Positions 33,005 to 41,460 of a DNA stretch of 64,000 nucleotides are shown here, one piece after another; the first letter of the stretch is position 1; the number at the start of each line of letters is the position of its first letter. A model generated the notes under the pieces. That model was not told where the DNA came from, did no database searches, and saw only the letters and a list, made by a program, of their open reading frames with translations. This stretch comes from an uncultured Dehalococcoidia bacterium (GTDB lineage Bacteria; Chloroflexota; Dehalococcoidia; Lucifugimonadales; Australimonadaceae), in contig OY282355.1 in assembly GCA_958295525.1 (NCBI GenBank), positions 2,289,931-2,353,930 of the forward strand. Direction: 5' to 3'. Position numbers and translations under genes: made by a program.

Positions 33005-33406
33005 ATGCAACGGACAACGCCGCTCGCTCTCAAGTCGCTCGCCGTGATCGCGCTCGCCGCCGCCGCCGCCGCGTCGCTCGCCGCGCTGCGGGACTGGCTG
33101 GGCGACTGGGCCGCGCTCCTCTGGACGTGCGCCGTGATGTTCCTCCCCTGGCTCGCCGGCGTCGCAGCGGGGAGGCGGCTCGGCGCGCCTATGCAGGGCA
33201 GGCTCGCGGGCGCCGCGATTGGCGTCGTGGTCGTCATCGCCCCGTTCTACGCATTCGCCGCGGCGCCGCTCCGCGAGGTTCCGCCGAACGCCGTATGGAC
33301 GCTTGCGGCGGCTTTCCCCGCCCTCGCCGCGGTTCTGGGCGCGACGTCGCTGCCCGTCGGCGTCCGCCTTCGCGCCGCGACGAGCAAGCGGACGCGCCCC
33401 CATTGA
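33005..33406 (+). CDS. Small hydrophobic membrane protein
   Basis: 133 residues, four predicted membrane helices (about 9-27, 34-54, 67-87, 96-114) joined by short loops with Arg pairs (AGRRLGAPMQGR). The C-terminus is basic. There is no recognised family and no partner gene in the same direction nearby. It is divergent from cofG, with about 127 bases between them that must hold both promoters. Confidence 0.55.
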   Translation: MQRTTPLALKSLAVIALAAAAAASLAALRDWLGDWAALLWTCAVMFLPWLAGVAAGRRLGAPMQGRLAGAAIGVVVVIAPFYAFAAAPLREVPPNAVWTLAAAFPALAAVLGATSLPVGVRLRAATSKRTRPH

Positions 33407-33444
33407 CATCGCCCCGCCTTGCGGCGAATCTTAGCGTGGACGAG

Positions 33445-33794
33445 GTTCCCGCCTACGCGGGAACGACGGGGCACATGGGGCGCTTGCGCGCCGACTGGAT
33501 TCCCGCCTGCGCGGGAATGACGGGGGAGCGGGCGGGATTCCCGCCTACGCGGGAACGACGGGGCACATGGGGCGCTTGCGCGCCGACTGGATTCCCGCCT
33601 ACGCGGGAATGACGGGGGAGTGGGCGGGATTCCCGCCTACGCGGGAATGACAGGGCAAGGGGCGGGATTCCCGCCTGCGCGGGAATGACGACCCTGGGGA
33701 GCAGGCGGGACGCTGGGGGCGGGAACTACGGGGCGCCGCGCGCATCGTCTCCAAACCACCCCGCCCGCCACGTCATTCCCGCGAAAGCGGGAAC
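33445..33794. repeat. Seven dispersed palindromes, partly in a 92-bp tandem unit
   Basis: Palindromes at 33445-33464, 33499-33518, 33537-33556, 33591-33610, 33629-33648, 33667-33686 and 33775-33794. The first four form two near-identical 92-bp units (start to start 33446, 33538, then 33630), each palindrome + GGCGCTTGCGCGCC spacer + palindrome. The last copy, with a half hairpin GCGCATCGTC just before it, is the mirror of the block near 23216-23283. They fill the 613-base gap before glmU, leaving only the last ~225 bases unique. Confidence 0.88.
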
Positions 33795-33928
33795 CTACTG
33801 GGAGCGTCCCCACGCGCATGCAGGGCCCTGTGGCCATGTCCTGCGCCGCGCAGTCGAGTCACCCCGTCGTGCCCCGGCGGATACTGGATTCCCGCCGCCC
33901 GCCGCCCCGCTCAGGCGGCGCAGTAAGG

Positions 33929-33934
33929 TAGAAT
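33929..33934 (+). promoter_or_regulatory. Weak candidate -10 element upstream of glmU
   Basis: TAGAAT in the sequence AAGGTAGAATGG, about 86 bases before the glmU start. No clear -35. Confidence 0.25.
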
Positions 33935-34019
33935 GGCGCAGGGCGGATTCGCCCCGGCGGAATAGCGGGATAGAGGAGAAGGAACGAGCCTGCGGACTAC
34001 GAGGCGGCAGGCGGCGAAG

Positions 34020-35411
34020 ATGGGCGCTTGGACGGCCATTGTGCTGGCGGGGGGCAGGGGAACGCGAATGCGTTCGTCCCGGCCAAAGGCGTTGCACGCC
34101 GTCGCGGGGCTTCCGATGGTGGCGCACGCGGCGGACGCCGCCCGCGCAGCCGGAGGCGGGCTGATCATCGTGACGCCCCCCCATTGCAAGGCGGAGATCG
34201 CGGCGGCGGTCCCCGGCGCGGAGTGCGTCGAGCAGCCCGACCCCCTCGGCTCCGGCCACGCGCTGGCGACCGCGCTCATCACCCTCCCCCCGGAAACGAA
34301 GCGCATTCTGGCGCTGAACGCCGACGCGCCGCTGGTGCGAAAAGAGACGGCGCTCGCCCTCGCGACGCTTCACGAGCAGCGCAAAGCGACCGTGACCCTG
34401 CTCTCCTGCGTGATGAGCGCGGCGGCGGCGCAGAAGGTCGGCCTGCTGCAGCGCGGCGCGCGAGGCAAAGCGATCGGCGTGGCGGAGCCGGGCGACGCGC
34501 CCGCCCCCGAGTCGGGAGACGTGGAGGTGAACGTCGGCGTCTACGCCTTCGAAGCGTCGTGGCTCCGGCGCGCGCTGGGCGAACTGAAGCCCCGCCCGTC
34601 CGGGGAGTACTACGTCACCGACCTCGTCGCCCGGGCCGTCGCCGACGGCAGGCGCGTCGAGACGCATCCGGCGGAGGACGCCGACGAGGCGCTGGGCGTG
34701 AACACGCGGGAGGATCTGGCTCGCGCGGAACGCGCCGCCCAGCGACGGCTGCGAAGCGCGGCGATGGCCGGAGGCGCGACCTTGCTGGATCCGGAGACGA
34801 CGTACTTCGACGCCGCGGCCAAGTTGGGGGAAGACGTCACCGTGCATCCCAACACCTGCTTCAGAGGATTCTCGCGGGTGGCGCGCGGCGCCGAGATCGG
34901 GCCGAACGCCCAATTGCGCGACGCGGAAGTCGGGCCCGGCTCGCAGGTGGGGCAGGCCGTCCTCGAGGAGTGCGTGTTGGGTTCGGGCGCGCGCGTCGGG
35001 CCGTTCTCGCACGTGCGGCGCGGGAGCGTGCTGGAGGACGGGGCTTACGTGGGGTCGCACGCGGAGATCAAGGCGAGCCGCATCGGGGCGGGCGCGAGCG
35101 TCGGGCACTTCTGCTACATCGGCGACGCGGTGGTGGGCGCGGGCGCGAACATCGGCGCAGGGACGGTCACCTGCAACTTCGACGGAGCGCGGAAGAGCGA
35201 AACGGAAATAGGAGAGGGCGCGTTCATTGGAAGCGATACGCTTCTGATCGCGCCGGTGAGCGTCGGCGCGCGCGCCGTCACAGGGGCGGGCGCGGTGGTG
35301 AACCGCGACGTGCCCCCGGACGGGCGGGTCGCGGGGGTTCCCGCGAGGCCGTTGCGGGCGAAGCGGGGAGCGGCGCTCGCGTCAACGGAGGGGGGAACGT
35401 CCTTTGGATAG
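34020..35411 (+). CDS. glmU: Bifunctional GlcNAc-1-phosphate uridyltransferase / glucosamine-1-phosphate acetyltransferase
   Basis: 463 residues. It makes UDP-GlcNAc for peptidoglycan and glycans. The N-terminal pyrophosphorylase half begins IVLAGGRGTRMRSSRPKALH, with GSGHALATA and LNADAPLV (metal site) following. The C-terminal half is a left-handed beta-helix of hexapeptide repeats, including GARVGPFSHVRRGSVLEDGAYVGSHAEIKASRIGAG, the acetyltransferase His in the GHFCYIGDA segment and GTVTCNFDGARKSETEIG. It overlaps the next gene by 8 bases. Both activities appear intact. Confidence 0.93.
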   Translation: MGAWTAIVLAGGRGTRMRSSRPKALHAVAGLPMVAHAADAARAAGGGLIIVTPPHCKAEIAAAVPGAECVEQPDPLGSGHALATALITLPPETKRILALNADAPLVRKETALALATLHEQRKATVTLLSCVMSAAAAQKVGLLQRGARGKAIGVAEPGDAPAPESGDVEVNVGVYAFEASWLRRALGELKPRPSGEYYVTDLVARAVADGRRVETHPAEDADEALGVNTREDLARAERAAQRRLRSAAMAGGATLLDPETTYFDAAAKLGEDVTVHPNTCFRGFSRVARGAEIGPNAQLRDAEVGPGSQVGQAVLEECVLGSGARVGPFSHVRRGSVLEDGAYVGSHAEIKASRIGAGASVGHFCYIGDAVVGAGANIGAGTVTCNFDGARKSETEIGEGAFIGSDTLLIAPVSVGARAVTGAGAVVNRDVPPDGRVAGVPARPLRAKRGAALASTEGGTSFG

Positions 35412-36684
35412 CGGCAGTAGCGTCTTAGCGTTCGTGCTGGCGTGGTCGGCGATGAGTTTCCTCGGCCTGCACGCCGGCGTGGCGGCGATGCCGCTTCTGC
35501 GGCGCGCAATGGCGCGGGGCATGCTGCCGGAGAGCGGAGCGCGGGCGGAGGCGGCGCGCCGCCTCCGCGCCGGAAGGCAAGACTATGAAGAACTGATCTC
35601 TCTCCTGCTGATGATGAGCGCAGCGGCGGTCTCCGCGTCGGCCCTGGCGTTGCTCATTAGGTTGTTTTCGCTCCACTGGCTGGCGCTGACGGGCGCGCTG
35701 ACGGGTTTGTGGGTGGCGCTGCTGCTGCTCGTTCCTCTCGTGAAGCATCTCCCCGGACGCCTGCCCGCGCCGCAGTTGGCGATGACGGGAGTCCTCGCGC
35801 TGGCGATGCTCCGCCCATTGCTGCCGATTCGCCGTTTCTTCCGCGCGGGGTTGCGCTTCACCGGCGCCGACCAGGAGGCGGAGCAGTCCGGCTCCTCAGG
35901 CGCGGAGACTGCGGCTCCCGCGCTCGACGTGCAAGAGGAGATCGGAGAGGAACTGCTGGAGCATCACGAGCAGGTGATGATTCACGCGATCCTCCACCTC
36001 GATAAGACGTTCGTGCGGGAGATTATGATTCCGCGCGTCGACATTGTGAGCGTCGAGGCGGACGCCGGCGTCAAGCGGGCGGCGGCGCGGATGCTGGACG
36101 CCGGACATAGCCGTTTGCCGGTGTACGGGGAAACGCCGGACCACATCGTCGGCGTGCTCTACAGCCGCGACCTTTTGGCCGATGCGTCGGGGGACGGCCC
36201 CGGCAAGTCGCTGGCCGATCTGATGCGTCCGCCGTTCTTCGTGCCCGAGACCAAGCGCGTGGACGAGATGCTGCAGGAATTCCAGGAGCGCCGCGTTCAC
36301 ATGGCGATCGTGGTGGACGAATACGGCAGTTTGGCGGGGCTCGTGACCATCGAAGACCTCCTCGAGGAGATCGTGGGGGAAATAGAGGACGAGTTCGACA
36401 AAGGCCAGCCCGATATTCAGCGGCGCCCCGACGGAACGGCGGTCGTCGAAGGGAAAATGTCGGTGGACGACTTCAACGAGGCGTTCGGCGCCGCCGTGGA
36501 GGGAGAGGGGTTCGACTCGGTTGGCGGGTTGCTGTTCGCCCGTTTAGGGAAGGTGCCGGCGGTCGGAGACGTCGTGGAGGAGAACGGCCTGGAGTTGCGC
36601 GTGGAGACTACGACGGGCCGCCGGGTGAGGCGCGTCGGCGTCAGGCGGCCGGTTCCGGCGGATCAGGAACCAGCGTCTCAGTAG
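35404..36684 (+). CDS. CNNM/CorC-type hemolysin-family membrane protein with CBS pair
   Basis: 426 residues from a TTG preceded by a purine-rich GGAGGGGG box. The N-terminal domain (about 1-150) has four hydrophobic helices like the DUF21/CNNM domain. It is followed by TFVREIMIPRVDIVSVEADAG, the start of a CBS-domain pair (VVDEYGSLAGLVTIEDLLEEIVGEIEDEFD), and a CorC_HlyC domain with VEGKMSVDDFNEAF. Such proteins are linked to magnesium or cobalt efflux and tolerance. It overlaps glmU by 8 bases, so probably translationally coupled. Confidence 0.88.
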   Translation: MDSGSSVLAFVLAWSAMSFLGLHAGVAAMPLLRRAMARGMLPESGARAEAARRLRAGRQDYEELISLLLMMSAAAVSASALALLIRLFSLHWLALTGALTGLWVALLLLVPLVKHLPGRLPAPQLAMTGVLALAMLRPLLPIRRFFRAGLRFTGADQEAEQSGSSGAETAAPALDVQEEIGEELLEHHEQVMIHAILHLDKTFVREIMIPRVDIVSVEADAGVKRAAARMLDAGHSRLPVYGETPDHIVGVLYSRDLLADASGDGPGKSLADLMRPPFFVPETKRVDEMLQEFQERRVHMAIVVDEYGSLAGLVTIEDLLEEIVGEIEDEFDKGQPDIQRRPDGTAVVEGKMSVDDFNEAFGAAVEGEGFDSVGGLLFARLGKVPAVGDVVEENGLELRVETTTGRRVRRVGVRRPVPADQEPASQ

Positions 36685-36688
36685 GCTT

Positions 36689-36765
36689 CCCGCCTTCGCG
36701 GGTCAGGGCGCGGCGCGGGGCGAGAGAGGGGAGCGGCGCAGGAATCCCGCGTAGGCGGGAACGAC
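36689..36765. repeat. Two degraded dispersed palindromes in opposite orientation
   Basis: A copy near 36689 (TTCCCGCCTTCGCGGGTCAGG) and an inverted one near 36744 (ATCCCGCGTAGGCGGGAACG) between convergent genes. Confidence 0.7.
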
Positions 36766-36770
36766 GATGA

Positions 36771-37505
36771 TTATGACGCGCCGGCGGCGCGCTCGCGGAG
36801 CGCGTTCAGCATCCCCAGGCCCTTCCGCATATCGCTCGCCACGCGCGCCTGATCGGACGAGGCGAGCCGGCGCTTGAAAAGCCAGTAGGTGAACTCCCGG
36901 GATTGCCCCAGCGTGAGCCGCGCCCGGCGCGGACGGCCATGCTCGCGCTGAAACCGGCGCAGCAGAGACGGCAAGCCGGCGCCGTAGAGCCGGTCGGCGA
37001 CCGCGTCGTCCACCCCTGCGGAATGCAGCAGCCCGCGCACGCTGCGCTCCTTCTCGACCTCGCGCTCGACCGCGAGCCAGAGCGCTTCCTCCACGACGCC
37101 GCCGTAGAAGTAGTTGAGGTGGGCGCGATGCTTCTCGGGCCCCAGCGCCTCCGCGAATTCCGCCTCGCTCACTCCTTCCGGCAGCGCGCCCGTGAAGAGC
37201 AGACGCTCGACATCGTCAGCCGGAATTCGCCCCTCAGGGGCCGTCCGCAGCAAACGCTCCGCGAGGAGCAGCCAGTCGAACGCCTCGCCGCCGATGAGGT
37301 AATCCAGCCGCGCGCCGTCCACCGTTTCGGAGGGCGCGCTCCATTCGCCGACCGCCTCGAGCAGCGCCTTGCGCCAGGGTTCGCCGGCGGCCAACGCGGC
37401 GCGAAAGCGGCGGACCGTCTCTTCGGGAGGAACGCTTACGCGGTCCGGGGGCGTGTCCGGCGCCGGCGCGGAGAGCGGGGGCAGCGTAGCGGCGTTCGTC
37501 TCCAT
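36771..37505 (-). CDS. Hypothetical protein downstream of secA
   Basis: 244 residues starting at the ATG at 37505, 12 bases after the secA stop, so probably cotranscribed. A Pro-rich N-terminus is followed by a helical, Arg/Glu-rich soluble domain with conserved-looking HRAHLNYFYGGVVEEALWLAVEREVEKER (about 126-154) and SREFTYWLFKRRLASSDQARVASDMRKGLGMLNALRE near the end. No family is recognised. The much longer open frame upstream only shadows secA in another frame. Confidence 0.65.
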   Translation of the reverse strand: METNAATLPPLSAPAPDTPPDRVSVPPEETVRRFRAALAAGEPWRKALLEAVGEWSAPSETVDGARLDYLIGGEAFDWLLLAERLLRTAPEGRIPADDVERLLFTGALPEGVSEAEFAEALGPEKHRAHLNYFYGGVVEEALWLAVEREVEKERSVRGLLHSAGVDDAVADRLYGAGLPSLLRRFQREHGRPRRARLTLGQSREFTYWLFKRRLASSDQARVASDMRKGLGMLNALRERAAGAS

Positions 37506-37516
37506 CGGGGCGACTC

Positions 37517-40174
37517 TTACGCGCCTTTGCGCTTGCGGGCTTTCTTGCCGCCGCCCGCCGCGCGCTCCGCCTGCCGCCGCATCCAGCGCGGCGCGTCGGG
37601 CGGAACCTCCGCCGGCGGCGCTTGCGCCTGGCCGTTGGCGCGGCCGCTCGCGCGGGTCAGCACGGTGTCCGCGTCGCCGGAGCCGATGCGCTGCGCCCGG
37701 CCGTTCGTTCCGGCGCGGAGAGCGGGCGCCTGCCCCGCCGGAACGACGTGGAAGATCATCCGGGCTATGTCGCGCCGAATGTCCTCCAGCAGGGCGTCGT
37801 ATTTCTCGTGGCCTTCCTTTTTGTACATCACGAGCGGATCGCGCTGGCCGTAGGCGTGCAGGCCGATGCCTTGCCGCAGGTCGGACATCGTCGTCAGGTG
37901 CCGCACCCAGAGCGTATCTATCGTCCGCAGCGTGACGGCGCGCTCGATGACGCGCATCGTCTCCGCGCCGTACTCCTCCTCCCGTTGCTCGTAGAGCGCC
38001 TCGGCCTCGGAGAGCAGCGTCTCCTCCGCCCAGTCCGCGCCCTCGCGCAGAATGGACTCCGCGTTGAACCCCGGCGGCAGCGGAATGATGACGCCCGCCT
38101 CGGCGAGCAGCGGCTCTATCTCCCAGTTCTCGGACTCCCCCGCGAGGTGGCCGCGAATGAGCGCGGAGAGTTCCTTGCCGATCATATCCTGAATGTTGGC
38201 CTTGAGATCGGCGTCTCCCAACGCCTTGTCGCGCTCGTCGTAGATGAATTTCCGCTGCGTGTTCACGACGTCGTCGTACTCGACGAGATGCTTGCGGATG
38301 TCGAAAAAGTACGACTCCGCCTTGCCCTGCGTCATCTCCAAACTCTTGGTGAGCATTCCGCTCTCGAGCGGAACGTCCTCCTCCAGCGCCTTGCCGACGA
38401 GCCTGCCCATCATTCCGCCGGAGAACCGCGTGAGGATCTCGTCCTCGAGCGAGGCGTAGAAGCGCGTCTCGCCCGGGTCGCCCTGCCTGCCGGAGCGCCC
38501 GCGCAACTGGTTGTCTATGCGCCGCGACTCGTGCCGCTCGGTGCCGATGACGTACAGCCCGCCCTTGGCGACGACCTCGTCGTGCGCCCTTCGCCACTCT
38601 CCCGGCTCCGTTTCGGAGGACGGGTCGCCGCCGAGAATGATGTCCGTGCCGCGCCCCGCCATATTCGTCGAAACGGTCACGGAGCCGGGCTTGCCGGCCT
38701 CCGCCACGATCTCCGCCTCCCGTTCGTGATTCTTGGCGTTCAGAACCTCGTGCTTCACGCCGCGCCTGCGGAGCAGGCCGCTCAATTGATCCGAGCGCTC
38801 GATGGAGGCCGTGCCGACGAGCACGGGCCTTCCTTCCTTTTGCAGTTCCTCGATGTGGTCAACGACGGCCTTGAACTTGCCCGCATGCGTCTTATAGACG
38901 AAATCCGGATAGTCTTTCCGAATCATCTCCTTATGCGTCGGCACGGACACGACGTCCAGTTTGTAGACCTTGAAAAACTCCTCGGCTTCCGTGACCGCGG
39001 TGCCGGTCATTCCGGCGAGTTTGGCGTACATACGGAAGTAGTTTTGCAGCGTCACGGTCGCGTAGGTCGCCATTTCGCGCTGCACCTTGACGCCTTCCTT
39101 CGCTTCGATGGCCTGATGCAGCCCTTCTCCGTAGCGCCGGCCGGGCATCAGGCGCCCGGTGAACTCGTCCACGATGACGACCTCGCCGTTCTGCACCACG
39201 TAGTCCTTGTCGCGCTGATAGATGAACTGCGCCCGCAGAGCGTTCTCCACGAAGTGCGTGAGCGCATAGTTGGCCGGATCGTAGAGATTGCCGACGTTGA
39301 GCGCCTGCTCGACCTTCGTGATGCCCGCGTCGGTGAGCAGCGCCTGACGCTCCTTCTCCGCGACGGTGAAGTCGGCGTCCTGCTGCAAGCGGGGAACGAT
39401 CCGCGCCACCGTTCCGTAGGTCGCAGTGGACTCTTGGGACGGCCCGCTGATGATCAGCGGCGTGCGCGCCTCGTCTATCAGAATGTTGTCCACCTCGTCG
39501 ACGATGGCGTAGCGCAGCGCCCGCTGCGCCTTTTGCTCCATGCCGCCGGCCATATTGTCGCGGAGGTAGTCGAAGCCGAATTCGTTGTTCGTGCCGTAAG
39601 TGACGTCAGCGCCGTAGGCTTCCTTCCGGCGAACGGGGCGCATACCGGCGGGCGCGTCAGGGCGCGGCTCCGTCCCGGGCTCGTAGAGAAAAGCCGATTC
39701 GTGCTGCAGGCAGCCGACGGACAGGCCGAGAAACGTGTAGACCTTGCCCATCCAAGCGGCGTCGCGCCGCGCGAGGTAGTCGTTGACTGTGACGACGTGA
39801 ACGCCCTCGCCCGACAGCGCGTTGAGGTAGACGGGGAGCGTGGCGACGAGCGTTTTGCCCTCGCCGGTCTTCATCTCCGCGACTTTGCCCTCGTGGAGGA
39901 CTTTTCCGCCGATGATTTGCGCGTCGAAGTGGCGCAGCCCGATCGCCCGCCGCGCGGCCTCGCGGACGACGGCGAACGCCTCCGGCAGCAGGTCGTCCGG
40001 CGTTTCGCCGTTGGCGACGCGTTCGCGGAACTCGCCGGTCTTGGCCGCGAGCGCGCCGTCCGTGAGCGCGGACATCGCGTCTTCGAAGCGGCCAACGGCG
40101 TCCACGACTCCCCGGTAGCGCTTCACCTGCTTCTCGTTGGAGTCGCCGAAAACGTTGAGCAGTTTGCCGATCAT
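37517..40174 (-). CDS. secA: Protein translocase ATPase SecA
   Basis: 885 residues. It drives post-translational protein export through SecYEG. RHFDAQIIGGKVLHEGKVAEMKTGEGKTLVATLP contains Walker A. VNDYLARRDA, YGTNNEFGFDYLRDNMA, YAIVDEVDNILIDEARTPLIISG (DEAD-like Walker B), GMTGTAVTEAEEF, NAKNHEREAEIVAEAG and TNMAGRGTDIILGG follow in SecA order. The C-terminal tail is a basic linker (RAAGGGKKARKRKGA) and lacks the Cys-rich zinc-binding motif that binds SecB. A minus-strand TAGAAT sits seven bases before the ATG, so the mRNA may be nearly leaderless. Confidence 0.96.
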   Translation of the reverse strand: MIGKLLNVFGDSNEKQVKRYRGVVDAVGRFEDAMSALTDGALAAKTGEFRERVANGETPDDLLPEAFAVVREAARRAIGLRHFDAQIIGGKVLHEGKVAEMKTGEGKTLVATLPVYLNALSGEGVHVVTVNDYLARRDAAWMGKVYTFLGLSVGCLQHESAFLYEPGTEPRPDAPAGMRPVRRKEAYGADVTYGTNNEFGFDYLRDNMAGGMEQKAQRALRYAIVDEVDNILIDEARTPLIISGPSQESTATYGTVARIVPRLQQDADFTVAEKERQALLTDAGITKVEQALNVGNLYDPANYALTHFVENALRAQFIYQRDKDYVVQNGEVVIVDEFTGRLMPGRRYGEGLHQAIEAKEGVKVQREMATYATVTLQNYFRMYAKLAGMTGTAVTEAEEFFKVYKLDVVSVPTHKEMIRKDYPDFVYKTHAGKFKAVVDHIEELQKEGRPVLVGTASIERSDQLSGLLRRRGVKHEVLNAKNHEREAEIVAEAGKPGSVTVSTNMAGRGTDIILGGDPSSETEPGEWRRAHDEVVAKGGLYVIGTERHESRRIDNQLRGRSGRQGDPGETRFYASLEDEILTRFSGGMMGRLVGKALEEDVPLESGMLTKSLEMTQGKAESYFFDIRKHLVEYDDVVNTQRKFIYDERDKALGDADLKANIQDMIGKELSALIRGHLAGESENWEIEPLLAEAGVIIPLPPGFNAESILREGADWAEETLLSEAEALYEQREEEYGAETMRVIERAVTLRTIDTLWVRHLTTMSDLRQGIGLHAYGQRDPLVMYKKEGHEKYDALLEDIRRDIARMIFHVVPAGQAPALRAGTNGRAQRIGSGDADTVLTRASGRANGQAQAPPAEVPPDAPRWMRRQAERAAGGGKKARKRKGA

Positions 40175-40180
40175 AGGGCT

Positions 40181-40186
40181 ATTCTA
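40181..40186 (-). promoter_or_regulatory. Candidate -10 element close to the secA start
   Basis: TAGAAT on the minus strand ends seven bases before the secA ATG (40174). If used, transcription would begin at or within a few bases of the start codon. Confidence 0.35.
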
Positions 40187-40220
40187 CCAGCCTGCGCCCC
40201 GCGCCCGCCTGTCGTCGTCG

Positions 40221-40345
40221 TTCCCGCATAGGCGGGCAGGGCGTGGCAGGTAGGTTCCCGGGTAGGCGGGCAGGGCGTGGCAGGTAGGTTCCCGCGCAGG
40301 CGGACAGGGCATGGCAGGTAGGTTCCCGCGCAGGCGGACAGGGCG
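40221..40345. repeat. Four tandem 34-bp units of the dispersed palindrome family
   Basis: TTCCCG-N5-GGCGGRCAGGGC-N-TGGCAGGTAGG type units begin at 40221, 40255, 40289 and 40323, an exact 34-base period. The palindrome arms are degraded, and the units have expanded in tandem. About 110 further bases before the next gene show no gene. Confidence 0.85.
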
Positions 40346-40454
40346 GGGCCCCCGGGGAGTAATTGGAGCGCATGTGTCGCATTGCCGCCTAGCGCTGCCC
40401 TGCCCTGCGGCGCCCCGCGCCCGCCTGTCGCGTCGTCGCGCTTGCGCGCCCGCG

Positions 40455-40829
40455 TCACCAACTGAAATGCAACTCGATCAGCCCGCCGTCGCGCTCGTCC
40501 TCGTTGTCGCGCGCCGCGTGGTAGCGCCACTCCTGATCGCGTCCGTCGTCTTTCGGCAGACGCTTCCGCCAGCCCCCGTAGATCCAGGGCAGCGACTTCA
40601 GCCACGCCAGGATCTCCCGACGCTCCCGACGCGACAGCCCGTGCTCCTCCGTGAATTCGTCGAGCAGCCGCAGGACGCCCCGTTGCGTGAACGGGACGTA
40701 ACTCTGGCTCTCCCCCGACATATAGGCGACGCCAATCCCGTCGAACGCCATCTCGCGCGCGAACTCCTCGACGACGCCTTTCGGCAACGCCACGCCCTCC
40801 CAATGCATTACGCCCACGCCAAGCCCCAT
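40455..40829 (-). CDS. Hypothetical protein, first of a related tandem pair
   Basis: 124 residues starting at an ATG with GGAGGG five bases before. FTQRGVLRLLDEFTEEHGLSRRERREILAWLKSLPW and the terminal GGLIELHFSW closely match the next gene (FTQREMLRLLDEFTRERGLSPSERLAAREWVASLPW and GGSVELYFEW). Soluble, with an acidic middle. The family is unknown; the pair arose by tandem duplication. Confidence 0.65.
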   Translation of the reverse strand: MGLGVGVMHWEGVALPKGVVEEFAREMAFDGIGVAYMSGESQSYVPFTQRGVLRLLDEFTEEHGLSRRERREILAWLKSLPWIYGGWRKRLPKDDGRDQEWRYHAARDNEDERDGGLIELHFSW

Positions 40830-40884
40830 AACGCCCTCCTTGCCCGCGAAGCAGGGAACCTGCCTTACCTATCCTGCCCGCTCC

Positions 40885-41235
40885 TCACCACTCGAAGTAC
40901 AACTCGACGCTCCCGCCGTTCTGACGCTCGTCGTTCTCCGCAGGGTCGCTCGGCGGGAACGGCGCAAGCGCGTCGCGCCAGCCCGCCCACGGCAACGACG
41001 CGACCCACTCGCGCGCCGCCAGGCGCTCCGACGGCGACAGCCCGCGCTCCCGCGTGAACTCGTCCAGCAAGCGCAGCATCTCCCGCTGCGTGAACTCCGC
41101 CCAGCAGCGCCCCTCGCCCGCCATCAGGCAGCCGTAGGACGCCCGCTCGCCCAACGCCTGCGCGAACTCGTAGGCCGCGCCCTCAGGCCGCTCCACGTCC
41201 CAACGCGCCCGCAGCGTCCCGATCTCAAGCCCCAT
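40885..41235 (-). CDS. Hypothetical protein, second of a related tandem pair
   Basis: 116 residues from the ATG at 41235, with GGGAGGG five bases before; the longer open frame lacks such a site. It shares the central FTQRxxLRLLDEFTxExGLS helix, the SLPW segment and the terminal (I/V)EL-F-W strand with its neighbour. N-terminal MGLEIGTL parallels MGLGVGVM. Function unknown. The 55-base gap to the neighbour implies one transcript. Confidence 0.65.
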   Translation of the reverse strand: MGLEIGTLRARWDVERPEGAAYEFAQALGERASYGCLMAGEGRCWAEFTQREMLRLLDEFTRERGLSPSERLAAREWVASLPWAGWRDALAPFPPSDPAENDERQNGGSVELYFEW

Positions 41236-41460
41236 GCAATCCCTCCCGCGTGAAAGTCGCGCAGGTCCATATCGGGCCTTCGGCAGGGCCGTCAAGGGAT
41301 AAATGGCCGAATCCGCTGGTAATGCGACAGCGGGGCATTGACCAACGGCTAGGAGGTCGGCGATGCTTTCAGCGTCCCGCGTCAAGCGGCGCTAGACGGC
41401 GCGGGGCGAACCTACTAGACTCCCCCCATCTTCCGTTGGGGAGTCCCAGGAGCAATAGCC

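Noticed and set aside
33445-33686. Regularly spaced repeats that might suggest a CRISPR array
   Set aside because: The repeats are short palindromes, the spacers are themselves repeated or very short and similar, spacing is irregular, and no cas gene is present.
37622-40231. 869-residue plus-strand open frame opposite secA
   Set aside because: Shadow of secA produced by GC-rich codon use; the minus strand has full SecA motifs.
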